Assembly: GCA_964473285.1 (NCBI GenBank)
Contig: CAYYOI010000040.1
Coordinates: 1-14,456, forward strand
Direction: 5' to 3'
Origin: JBNJGT01 sp964473285
GTDB lineage: Archaea; Nanobdellota; Nanobdellia; Woesearchaeales; JACJVW01
Length of the DNA stretch: 14,456 nt
How positions within the stretch are numbered: position 1 is the stretch's first letter; every line of letters starts with the position of its first letter. The notes under the pieces are model-generated. The model worked only from the letters and a program-made list of their open reading frames with translations. It did not search any database and was not told the DNA's origin. Positions 5,232 through 12,209 of the stretch are shown here, in pieces. Made by a program: the position numbers and the translations under genes.

Positions 5232-7806
5232 CCATTGAGTTATAGAGGTTGTTTGCCTCCAATATCAGATCGGTGTCAATCTCTTCCTCTGGTTCTTTTG
5301 TGGCACCAAACAAAGCATTGAGTGCTTGACCGAGTGTTTGCTCCATAACAACCCGTTCTCCGTCTGAAGCAAGTACCCTTTTCAGTTCCGGAAGCTGTCC
5401 TGTCTCTGCCTGGATATAGAGAGGCTCTATATAAAGCAGGCTGTCGCCAATCGGTATAACCAGAAGGTTTCCGCGTGTGACCTGGGAGCCACGCTGGGAC
5501 CAGAGGGTAAGCTGCTCAGAGATCTCTGATTCCTGATCGAATTTTGCTTCTATCTGGAGAGGACCAAAGATAAGCTTATCTTTTGGGAAACGGTAAAGGA
5601 CAAGATTACCATAGTTCTCTCCTTCAGAAAGGCCTCCAAGCCAACCAATCATATTATCCTTACGGATTGGAGTGTAGGTATTGAGGAGTACAAACTGGAC
5701 TGAGTCTTCTCCTGGAAGCTGCATTATATTATAATATGGTTGTACCTGGACACGCTGTCCAGTGCCGTATATCTCTGAGGGAATCTCCCAGGCATCTTCT
5801 TTGTTGTAAAAAACACCGGGGTTTTCCATGTGATAATCCTGATACATCTTTGATTGTATCCTGAAAAGGTCTACTGGATACCTTATGTGTTCCCTTAAAC
5901 CTTGTTCCATGTTTGAGACAGAGGTGAATGAGTCTGGGAAGATATTTGCATAAGTTTTTATCAAAGGATCCTCTTCATCCATTATGTAGTAGGTTACATC
6001 TCCATCATAAGCATCGACAACTATCTTCAATGAGTTCCTTATGTAATTAAAGCCATTATGGTTCTCTGAATAAGGGAAACGGTTATGAACAGTGTATCCA
6101 TCAACAATCCATTTGAGACGACCTTCATGAATGACCACATAAGGATCATTGTCCAGCCTGATGAAAGGTGTTATTGTCTTGATCCGATCCACAATATTCT
6201 TCCTGTACATGACTCGTGTCTCTTCATCAACATTTGAGGATAAAAGTATACGGAAATCAGTGAAACGTAAGGCGAAAAGAGCTTTCTTGAAAAAACTGTC
6301 AAGTTGTATTCCACCGTTACCATCATAATTTATGTACTCGTTTGATTCTCCTTTAGGATAATCGAATTCATCGACTTTTGAATTTACCAGTACATACGGA
6401 TTGTCGTTCTCCCCATAATATATCTGGGGCTTATCCATCCTGATCTCGGTATCATTTACTGTATAGGTCGGAGGTATGTCCTTTATCATATACTCTGGAA
6501 GGCCTGAATCAGTAACCTTGTTTACAGGACTCATGACAACTCCGTAACCATGGGTGTATACCATGTGCAGATTAACCCAGGTCTTTGCATTATCAGCAAT
6601 CTTATCCTGATCCATCTCACGGGCTGAGATCAAGACTTGTCTCTCTTTACCACCAATGTTATAGCGATCAATATCAATGTTTGACAGGTCATAATAGAGC
6701 CTTATCTCCTGGGTCTGCTGATACGTGCTTTTGAGGGGACGAAGGTCAAGAACCCTGACATTATCGATGGTTTCAGGGTTCTTATCAATAGTCTCTCTTG
6801 TAAGGTTATATGTCAGGTTATAATCAAATGTGGATACTTCGTCAAGACCGTAAGCATGTTGGGTGTAATTTATATTATGACTTATATAAGGTCTTTCGAG
6901 GGTCAGTTCATTAGGTGATACACGGATCTCCTGAACTGCAAGAGGTAGTATGGAAAGCCCTACAAAAGATAGTATGAAATAGCCAAGGACTGTATAGAGC
7001 AGGATATGTTTCTTCTCAAATACCTTCTTTGACACGGTCCAGACAATGAAGAGCACAGAAATAATACTCGCTGCAATCACCAGTGCTTTTAAGACAGGGA
7101 TAACAACAAATATATCGGTATATCCTGCGCCAGTGATCACTCCACCTTGTGAATATACTACAGAGAACTGGGAAAGATAATTCTTTACAGCAATCAGGAC
7201 AAAGAAAAGCGCAACCAGGACTGCCAGGTGGGTGTAAGCCTTATTCTTGACTGATTTAAGCAGACGCTTGAAATCAGGGCGGATAACTGTTCCGTCAGCA
7301 TTGACTTGCGTCTTGAATGTCTTCTCGATTATTACCCTGAAATAGATGAAAGCAACAAAAAGTCCGGCCAGGACTATGATGAACTGTAGGTATGTCACAA
7401 AAAGAGATAGTAATGGTAATGAAAAAAGATAGTATGCTACGTCTTTCATAAAGATTGGATCAGTAAGGCCAAAGGATACCTGGTTAAGGTACTGCTGGAC
7501 AAGAAGCCAGATGTTTGGGGCAGTCAGCCCTAAAAGAACAGAGACAAGGGCCATGACTGCATATATGTACCTGCCGTGCTTCCTGAGACCTGCAATACGC
7601 ACATTTATGAAAGTGAATATAAAGAAAGTGGCTGCAACCAGGAAAAACAAAAATATCTTTGTCTTTAGACCAATAAGAAATATCTCAGAAAAGCCAAGGG
7701 CTGAGAACCACCAGTAATCTGTTATAAGCCCTGCAATCTGGGTACTGAATATAACAAGGAAAATGAATATTGCAAGCAGGATTGGCCCAAGACGTGGTCT
7801 TACCAT
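5140..7806 (-). CDS. UPF0182 (COG1615) family seven-TM protein
   Basis: This 888-aa protein has an N-terminal membrane part and a large presumably extracytoplasmic domain. Hydrophobic segments lie near residues 7-27, 43-69, 80-103, 122-158, 190-211, 231-257 and 268-291. Family hallmarks are visible in order: DYWWFSALGFSEIF (30-43), DPIFMKDVAYYLFSLP (116-131), RVSPNELTLERPYI (295-308) followed by NINYTQHAYGLDEV (311-324), then VYTHGYGVVMSPVN, IYYGE and a charged C-terminal helix containing SGDWSQYG. Length and layout match the UPF0182 family, known from actinobacteria, cyanobacteria and some archaea; no function is established. The ATG start is set by a TATA box 26 nt upstream that abuts the scpA stop codon. 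The gene has its own promoter and follows scpA on the same strand after 31 nt. Its 3' end overlaps the 4698 gene tail-to-tail by 92 nt. Confidence 0.92.
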   Translation of the reverse strand: MVRPRLGPILLAIFIFLVIFSTQIAGLITDYWWFSALGFSEIFLIGLKTKIFLFFLVAATFFIFTFINVRIAGLRKHGRYIYAVMALVSVLLGLTAPNIWLLVQQYLNQVSFGLTDPIFMKDVAYYLFSLPLLSLFVTYLQFIIVLAGLFVAFIYFRVIIEKTFKTQVNADGTVIRPDFKRLLKSVKNKAYTHLAVLVALFFVLIAVKNYLSQFSVVYSQGGVITGAGYTDIFVVIPVLKALVIAASIISVLFIVWTVSKKVFEKKHILLYTVLGYFILSFVGLSILPLAVQEIRVSPNELTLERPYISHNINYTQHAYGLDEVSTFDYNLTYNLTRETIDKNPETIDNVRVLDLRPLKSTYQQTQEIRLYYDLSNIDIDRYNIGGKERQVLISAREMDQDKIADNAKTWVNLHMVYTHGYGVVMSPVNKVTDSGLPEYMIKDIPPTYTVNDTEIRMDKPQIYYGENDNPYVLVNSKVDEFDYPKGESNEYINYDGNGGIQLDSFFKKALFALRFTDFRILLSSNVDEETRVMYRKNIVDRIKTITPFIRLDNDPYVVIHEGRLKWIVDGYTVHNRFPYSENHNGFNYIRNSLKIVVDAYDGDVTYYIMDEEDPLIKTYANIFPDSFTSVSNMEQGLREHIRYPVDLFRIQSKMYQDYHMENPGVFYNKEDAWEIPSEIYGTGQRVQVQPYYNIMQLPGEDSVQFVLLNTYTPIRKDNMIGWLGGLSEGENYGNLVLYRFPKDKLIFGPLQIEAKFDQESEISEQLTLWSQRGSQVTRGNLLVIPIGDSLLYIEPLYIQAETGQLPELKRVLASDGERVVMEQTLGQALNALFGATKEPEEEIDTDLILEANNLYNSMVNASRSGDWSQYGTLLEELGKTLGQLESFP

Positions 7807-7827
7807 TTATATTAAAAACACTGACTA

Positions 7828-7836
7828 TTATATAAA
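7828..7836 (-). promoter_or_regulatory. TATA box for the UPF0182 gene
   Basis: TTTATATAA on the minus strand is centred 26 nt before the ATG at 7806. It ends one base from the TAG stop of scpA, so the downstream gene has a private promoter despite tight spacing. Confidence 0.7.
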
Positions 7837-7837
7837 A

Positions 7838-8599
7838 CTATGGACTTAGCTCCTTTGCAACCTGGCGTTTTGCTGAGTAGAGATGAATGTCAATGTCTGC
7901 TAGGTGTTCTTCCTGCTCTAGATTGACTTTCTGAAGGTTCTCAAGGTGAAGTAAAGGGATAAATGTATGGATCTTATCCATCCTTTCATTTGAAGGGACG
8001 AGTTGTGAGAATGTCAGTTTCTCCTTGGTCTGCTTGTAATGGGTATTAACCTTCTTATATACTTTGTTTATCTGGTCTGAAAGGTCCACGGTCTTCCTGG
8101 GTTGCATGACCCTGTCCTCTTCCCGGGGCATTGCGTTTATTACCCTTCGTCTACGCACTTCCAAGGCCTGATCAAGGGCTTCCATCAGATCGTATATCGA
8201 GACTTTTCGTTTTCTTGGCTGAGGTGTCCGGGGTATAAGGGTGTGGCGCTCCTGTTCTGTGACCTGACCGGGGATATGAAAGTCAGAGGCAATATCCTCG
8301 TAGAATTCTTCTTCAGTCATCTCAGAAGCATTTATTATCCGGTCGATCTCCAGCATATCTTCGCTCAGGAACCTGCTGGACTTGATTTTCAAAAGGACTG
8401 CTGCAGCAAGAACTACCTTTCCTGAAACCCTGAAATCGTGGCGCTCAAGCTGCTTGACTGCATCAATATACATCTGGGACATGCGGGAGAGATCAATATC
8501 CCATGGGTTCATATCCTCTTTTTTCACCAGATCCTGAAGGATATTCTGCCAGGTAATCTCATTCTCATTGACCAGAATCTCATATATGCGCTCGTGCAT
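7838..8599 (-). CDS. scpA: Segregation and condensation protein A (kleisin)
   Basis: This 253-aa protein matches ScpA, the kleisin that bridges the SMC heads in the SMC-ScpAB condensin acting on the chromosome. The N-terminal domain shows NPWDIDLSRMSQMYIDAV (31-48), the counterpart of the family's 'DIWDIPIA.IT.QYL', then LAAAVLLKIKSSRFLSED (64-81), the signature 'AA.LL.IKS..LL' helix. A charged linker (about 110-195) contains the basic stretch PRKRKVSIYDLMEAL. The C-terminal winged-helix (about 200-250: LTFSQLVPS...IHTFIPLLHLENL) would contact the SMC cap. Length is normal. The start is supported by a TATA box 27 nt upstream. No smc or scpB gene is in the window, so the usual archaeal smc-scpA adjacency is not seen. 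It ends in TAG. Confidence 0.92.
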   Translation of the reverse strand: MHERIYEILVNENEITWQNILQDLVKKEDMNPWDIDLSRMSQMYIDAVKQLERHDFRVSGKVVLAAAVLLKIKSSRFLSEDMLEIDRIINASEMTEEEFYEDIASDFHIPGQVTEQERHTLIPRTPQPRKRKVSIYDLMEALDQALEVRRRRVINAMPREEDRVMQPRKTVDLSDQINKVYKKVNTHYKQTKEKLTFSQLVPSNERMDKIHTFIPLLHLENLQKVNLEQEEHLADIDIHLYSAKRQVAKELSP

Positions 8600-8621
8600 G
8601 CAATATCCCTTTTATTATAAC

Positions 8622-8630
8622 TATATAAAT
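8622..8630 (-). promoter_or_regulatory. TATA box for scpA
   Basis: ATTTATATA on the minus strand is centred 27 nt before the ATG at 8599, consistent with leaderless transcription. Confidence 0.7.
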
Positions 8631-8647
8631 TTTTGTATACTAGCGGC

Positions 8648-8671
8648 CTCACATAGTGCCCAACTTGTGAG
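8648..8671. promoter_or_regulatory. Inverted repeat between scpA and GNAT promoters
   Basis: CTCACA (8648-8653) pairs with TGTGAG (8666-8671), and after one bulged T the inner AGT pairs with ACT around the loop GCCCA. This makes nine pairs in all. It lies upstream of both predicted transcription starts, so it is more likely a protein-binding dyad than an RNA structure. Confidence 0.45.
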
Positions 8672-8728
8672 AAGAAGGAAGTGCTTTTAAGGTTTTTGGG
8701 TCAATGCTGATTGGATCAAATCATGAAG

Positions 8729-8737
8729 TTTTATAAT
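8729..8737 (+). promoter_or_regulatory. TATA box that fixes the GNAT gene start at 8759
   Basis: TTTTATAAT is centred exactly 26 nt before the ATG at 8759. This favours 8759 over the in-frame ATG at 8723 or TTG at 8711, both of which lie upstream of or inside the box. Confidence 0.6.
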
Positions 8738-8758
8738 ATTCTCTATTCTCTTCCTAGT

Positions 8759-9163
8759 ATGCTTTTTCGAAATGCTACCATGAAAGATGTAGATCAATGT
8801 ATAAGGCTTGCAAAACAGGAAAATAAAGAGTATTGGAGTAGACCTGATTTTGAAAAATCCGTGGAGAATGCAATTTTTCTCGTTGCAGAGATTGATAATA
8901 TTGTAGTAGGATACATAATCGGTTTTATTGTTCCTACCAAAAATTAGGAAGCAATGATTCATGGGTCAAGAATTGATCTAGGCTACAGAGGACAAAAAAT
9001 CGACACCAAATTAGTGAGTGAATTCTGTAAAGAAGCTTATAGAAGAGGTGCAAGAGTAATTTATGCTATGATTGAACCAGAATTACGGCCAGTCTATATT
9101 AATTCCTGTAATTTTAAGGAGACCGGTAAATGGATAGAAGCTTCTGTCAGGTTAGATGGATAA
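8759..9163 (+). pseudogene. GNAT N-acetyltransferase gene with in-frame TAG and degraded CoA loop
   Basis: From the ATG at 8759 the frame reads MLFRNATMKDVDQCIRLAKQ, then IFLVAEIDNIVVGYIIGFIV, the usual GNAT opening (beta1-alpha1, beta3-beta4). It stops at TAG 8945-8947 (codon 63). The same frame then continues: EAMIHGSRIDLGYRGQKIDT, alpha3, ARVIYAMIEPELRPVYINS and CNFKETGKWIEASV, ending in TAA at 9161-9163. The intact protein would be about 134 aa, a normal compact GNAT. The acetyl-CoA pyrophosphate loop, usually R-G-x-G-I-G, reads R-G-Q-K-I-D (R77 to D82), so both key glycines are lost. That damage is independent of the stop codon and argues for real decay rather than a single read error. 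TAG is a normal terminator in this window, so pyrrolysine is not required. Substrate is unknown. Confidence 0.75.
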
Positions 9164-9188
9164 TTTAGTTTATAAATATGAAACCTTA

Positions 9189-10475
9189 TTAGTAATTATT
9201 GAGTAGGCTGCCCGGAATAAAGGTGCGAGGCTTACCAGGGAAATGCATGCCTTCAAAGGGAGACCAACCTACCTTGGTCTTAAGCAGGGATCTGGTGAGG
9301 GTTGTTGGAGTCATGTCAAGAACAGTGAAGCAACCTTGGTAACCTTCCTTAATCATGCCGAACTTTTCGCTCATGAATTGGTTCATGAATCTGCCAGGTT
9401 TATAGGCGGTGACTCTTGCGATATCCTGTGGAGTGAAATCATGCTCTTCCATGAGCCAGGCTGCAACCATGCCGTAGGTGTCAAGCTGTGGTGTGCCTGA
9501 GGTACCATCAAGGCAACTGAGCTCACGGCATTTCTCAATGTCTGATTCTTTGAGTCTGTGGTAGGTTTTCTCGCTTCCAAAGTTTTTGAATTTCTCATCA
9601 AGTGAGTGGGGTGCATGATCAGTTGCGAGCATGTCAATTGTCCCATCCCGAAGCGCTTCAATCAATGCATATCGATCGCTTTTTGTTTGTACTGATGGAT
9701 TTGCCTGGACATAGGGCCAAAACTCTGGTTTTTTCTTCAGGAAGTCTGAATCATAAATTAGATGCAAAGGGGATACTTCCACTAAACAAGGGTTAGTCTT
9801 CTTAAATTTTCTTATCTGATCAAGTTCGCCCAGTGGCCAATGGCAGATCTTCAGGTTGATATCATACTTTTCTGCAATGGGTAATATGTAATCCAAGGCT
9901 TTAGTCACGCATGAGGCAGGTCTTCTTTTTGCATGTGTTGATTCATTTTTGTGTGCCATCAGAATATCATAATCTTCCAAATGTACACTCACATGCTTAC
10001 CCTTGTACCGTGAAAGAGTCTCGTCTAACTTAAGTTTATCCTTGAAGAAAAGGTCTCCTATCGATGGGCCGGTGAATAGCTTGTAGGGCACATCTTCACT
10101 GAGGGGAACAGTTTCCGGGCCGATGGCTGCATAGTGCAGAAATTTCACAGGGCCTTTTGCTTTCTCCCTGTGCCAGTAAAGCTGCTTTTCTGTCAGAAGA
10201 GGTGCAGGGGTATTTGGCATGACACCTGCAGCTACAACTCCTCCATTCATTGCAGCTTCTCCTGCAGTGTGGTAGGTTTCTTTGTAATCCTGTTTTCCCG
10301 TCTCATCCTGGCGGGCATGGATATGACAATCAATCATACCTGGGAATATTAATCCCTCAAATGAATAATCCGGTTTACCAATCTCACCAAACCGTTTTAT
10401 GATGCCTTTTTCTACCTGTACCTGACCTGTAAAGATCTTGTCATGATTTACAAATGTTCCCTGGATTATTACCAT
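9189..10475 (-). CDS. pyrC: Dihydroorotase (amidohydrolase superfamily)
   Basis: From the ATG at 10475 the product is 428 aa. It has the metallo-amidohydrolase signature DCHIHARQDE (D49, H51, H53), MPNTPAP (86-92), further metal-ligand candidates H165 (VSVHLED) and H212 (ICHWPLG), and the catalytic TDHAPHSLDEKF block (D286, H290). These match dihydroorotase, which cyclises carbamoyl-aspartate to dihydroorotate in pyrimidine synthesis. Its position right after pyrD supports that over hydantoinase or allantoinase. Starting at 10532 would add 19 residues (MLWQQIPL...) inside pyrD with no family resemblance. The chosen ATG follows GGTGGAAGGAAACA, the only SD-like leader in the window. Start and pyrD end overlap by 35 nt. 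A weak TATA-like TATAAAT (10494-10500) sits only 22 nt upstream. Its expression may depend on the broken pyrD message. It ends in TAA. Confidence 0.88.
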   Translation of the reverse strand: MVIIQGTFVNHDKIFTGQVQVEKGIIKRFGEIGKPDYSFEGLIFPGMIDCHIHARQDETGKQDYKETYHTAGEAAMNGGVVAAGVMPNTPAPLLTEKQLYWHREKAKGPVKFLHYAAIGPETVPLSEDVPYKLFTGPSIGDLFFKDKLKLDETLSRYKGKHVSVHLEDYDILMAHKNESTHAKRRPASCVTKALDYILPIAEKYDINLKICHWPLGELDQIRKFKKTNPCLVEVSPLHLIYDSDFLKKKPEFWPYVQANPSVQTKSDRYALIEALRDGTIDMLATDHAPHSLDEKFKNFGSEKTYHRLKESDIEKCRELSCLDGTSGTPQLDTYGMVAAWLMEEHDFTPQDIARVTAYKPGRFMNQFMSEKFGMIKEGYQGCFTVLDMTPTTLTRSLLKTKVGWSPFEGMHFPGKPRTFIPGSLLNNY

Positions 10476-11558
10476 TGTTTCCTTCCACCATTGATTTATA
10501 CACCTTCTCAAAGGGATTTGTTGCCAGAGCATGCATCATGCCGGTGTACCATTCCCTGAGTATGACAGATTCATTGCATCTGCTTTCCTGCATGGCAGCG
10601 TATGTACTGATACCTCCAACGTGAATGAGTTTTAAGTGTGATGACTGACGTTGTATTTCCTTGCAATCATTTCTTATCTGGTCGCAGGCAAATCGCCTGA
10701 TTGGCCTTCCGCTTATGCCACCGCCATACATGCGGGTGTAAGTTTCAAATAGTTTATTATCCTTTTGGTGTATGCTGAACTGTGCGTAATTCTTCTGTGT
10801 GTTCACTCCAACAAGACCGTCAATATGATGTTTTGTCATGAACTCAATCGAATGTGAGACTTCCCTGAAATCTGCAAGCTTTATGAATAAGGGAACCTGT
10901 GTCCTGAGATTGATCGATAGCTGTCCCGTTTGCGAACTATTGAATCAAACCGGTGGTCAAGATTGTCATCAGTGTGATTTACGTTTGGGCAGCTTTTGTT
11001 TATCTCGATAAAATCTGAATAGGCAAGGACCTTGTTCAAGCAGTCAAGTGTGCTTTGCAATGGATCCTGTTTAGGATGACCCATGATGCTGATACCGATG
11101 GGAAAATCTATGGGATTATATTTTTTCCTGAATCCATCGATATTTCTTATGATTGCATCAGCACCTTTGCTGGGAAGGCCAAGACTATTGACTGCTCCCT
11201 TTGAATGATGAAGGGGTATCCACGGGTTGACATCATTGTGTTTCATATAATTTCCGTTATGTGGTTAATTCAGCACTGTACCAACCACTGCGAATCCTGC
11301 ACCAATTGCGTAACTGAAAGGGAGCATCTCACCGTCTTTATCGAATCCCGCGGCATTGCCAAGGTCATTCCTGAAGGTAAGATGCTTATAGGTGAAGGGG
11401 TTATATGGTATCGTAGCACGTGGTCTTTCACGAGCAAGGTATTTTAGCATGGGAGTACGAGATTTAGAGTAGATGCTGATCATCTTGCCGGGTGGGAAAG
11501 AAGACAAAAAAGAACGGGTTGCGCTTTCGAGGTGCATGACCTTTTCTGCGATACCCAT
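10441..11558 (-). pseudogene. pyrD: Dihydroorotate dehydrogenase gene, broken by TAA and a frameshift
   Basis: Three fragments together make one FMN-dependent dihydroorotate dehydrogenase, about 372 aa if repaired. Fragment 1 (11558-11265) contains the family's YKHLTFRNDLGNAAGFDKDG and GAGFAVVGTVL, then stops at TAA 11265-11267. The same frame resumes with PHNGN and continues through SLGLPSKGADAI and EINKSCPNVNHTDDN. A frame change around 10900-10930, most simply one G lost from the GGG at 10925-10927, then moves to LRTQVPLFIKLADFREV, DGLVGVNT, MYGGGISGRPIRRFA, LIHVGGIST and EWYTGMM, ending in TGA at 10441. The span of 1118 nt is one short of a multiple of three. The general form is class-2-like at the N-terminus (NAAGFDKDG) but has the Cys-type SCPNV active-site motif. 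Only 36 nt separate it from the RNase H gene upstream. It is probably nonfunctional as written. Confidence 0.88.
10476..10489 (-). promoter_or_regulatory. SD-like ribosome binding site for pyrC
   Basis: GGTGGAAGGAAACA immediately precedes the pyrC ATG. The GGTG and AAGGA parts lie 5-14 nt before the start. Every other gene here appears leaderless, so an internal ribosome site fits pyrC being the distal gene of a two-gene message. Confidence 0.5.
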
Positions 11559-11579
11559 ACAAAGGGGTATAACCCTTTT

Positions 11580-11588
11580 CTATAATTA
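11580..11588 (-). promoter_or_regulatory. TATA box for pyrD
   Basis: TAATTATAG on the minus strand is centred 26 nt before the pyrD ATG at 11558, in the short gap after the RNase H gene. The pyrDC message thus appears to have its own promoter. Confidence 0.6.
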
Positions 11589-11594
11589 TCTTGT

Positions 11595-12188
11595 TTACTC
11601 CTTGGGTATAAAGGCTTTTTTTGCAAGTTCATCAGCAAGGTCATTGTAATAATCTCCGGAATGGGCCTTTATTTTCCGGAACATTATTTTGATCTTTTGT
11701 CGTTTTTTCTGGATGAAATCGTGATAGTACTGGGTATGCTCATTATTCCTCTTCCAGAGCCCATTGGCCCACATCTCAATTCCTGCATAATCATAGCGGA
11801 TCTCGATTGCTGGCTCTTTTTCTTTAACTGCATATTCGATTGCTTTCATGGCACCTTTGAGTTCACCATAAACCTGATGCATGCTTGCTCCCTTTCGGCC
11901 TTTGCCATTCATCTTCTTTATTATTTTTCCATTCTTGAGGATAACAAGACCGTAAGAATACTCCCCTGCATGATAGCTTCCATCAACATATGCAATAAGG
12001 CTAGTTTCTTGCTGATTATTACTATCTTTATCCTTTAAATGCTCATCAATATAAGACTGGGCCTCTTTTTTTGTCCTGAATTTCTTGAACTGGGCGTTGG
12101 GATAGCCTGTAACCTTTTCCTTACATTCCTCCCAATTATCATAGATTGCCGGAGTCTTTCCACGTCCCTTAAGAACTGCGTAGTACAC
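11595..12188 (-). CDS. rnhA: Ribonuclease HI with N-terminal hybrid-binding (viroplasmin-like) domain
   Basis: This 197-aa protein starts with a complete RNA/DNA hybrid-binding domain of the caulimovirus viroplasmin type (residues 1-47: YYAVLKGRGKTPAIY, DNWEECKEKVTGYP, FKKFRTKKEAQSYI). A short Asn/Gln-rich linker and the RNase H fold follow. Catalytic residues can be placed: D69 (AYVDGSYH), E109 (QVYGELKGA), D133 (IRYDYAGIEMWA), H176 (KAHSGD) and D186 (LADELAKKA), with the normal His-to-Asp spacing of ten. It should cleave RNA in RNA-DNA hybrids. This layout resembles eukaryotic and some bacterial RNase H1 and is less usual in archaea, where RNase HII dominates. The start is a GTG at 12186-12188, selected because the HBD begins there and a TATA box lies about 28 nt upstream. 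Family assignment is firm. It ends in TAA. Confidence 0.92.
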   Translation of the reverse strand: MYYAVLKGRGKTPAIYDNWEECKEKVTGYPNAQFKKFRTKKEAQSYIDEHLKDKDSNNQQETSLIAYVDGSYHAGEYSYGLVILKNGKIIKKMNGKGRKGASMHQVYGELKGAMKAIEYAVKEKEPAIEIRYDYAGIEMWANGLWKRNNEHTQYYHDFIQKKRQKIKIMFRKIKAHSGDYYNDLADELAKKAFIPKE

Positions 12189-12209
12189 TTTTCTTAATAT
12201 ACCAGAACT

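Noticed and set aside
8711..8723. GNAT start at TTG 8711 or ATG 8723
   Set aside because: Both lie upstream of the only suitable TATA box (8729-8737), whose spacing points to the ATG at 8759, where the GNAT family similarity also begins.
8945..8947. Pyrrolysine at the in-frame TAG of the GNAT gene
   Set aside because: TAG is the normal terminator of scpA and the TrmB-like gene, the acetyl-CoA loop is also damaged, and other genes nearby carry TGA and TAA lesions.
9243..9661. Additional open frames on either strand inside pyrC
   Set aside because: They lie within a fully motif-bearing dihydroorotase gene and show no protein family features.
10476..10532. Longer pyrC start at 10532
   Set aside because: The extra 19 residues are the out-of-frame shadow of the pyrD C-terminus and do not resemble dihydroorotase. 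The ATG at 10475 has an SD-like leader and begins at the first family-like strand.
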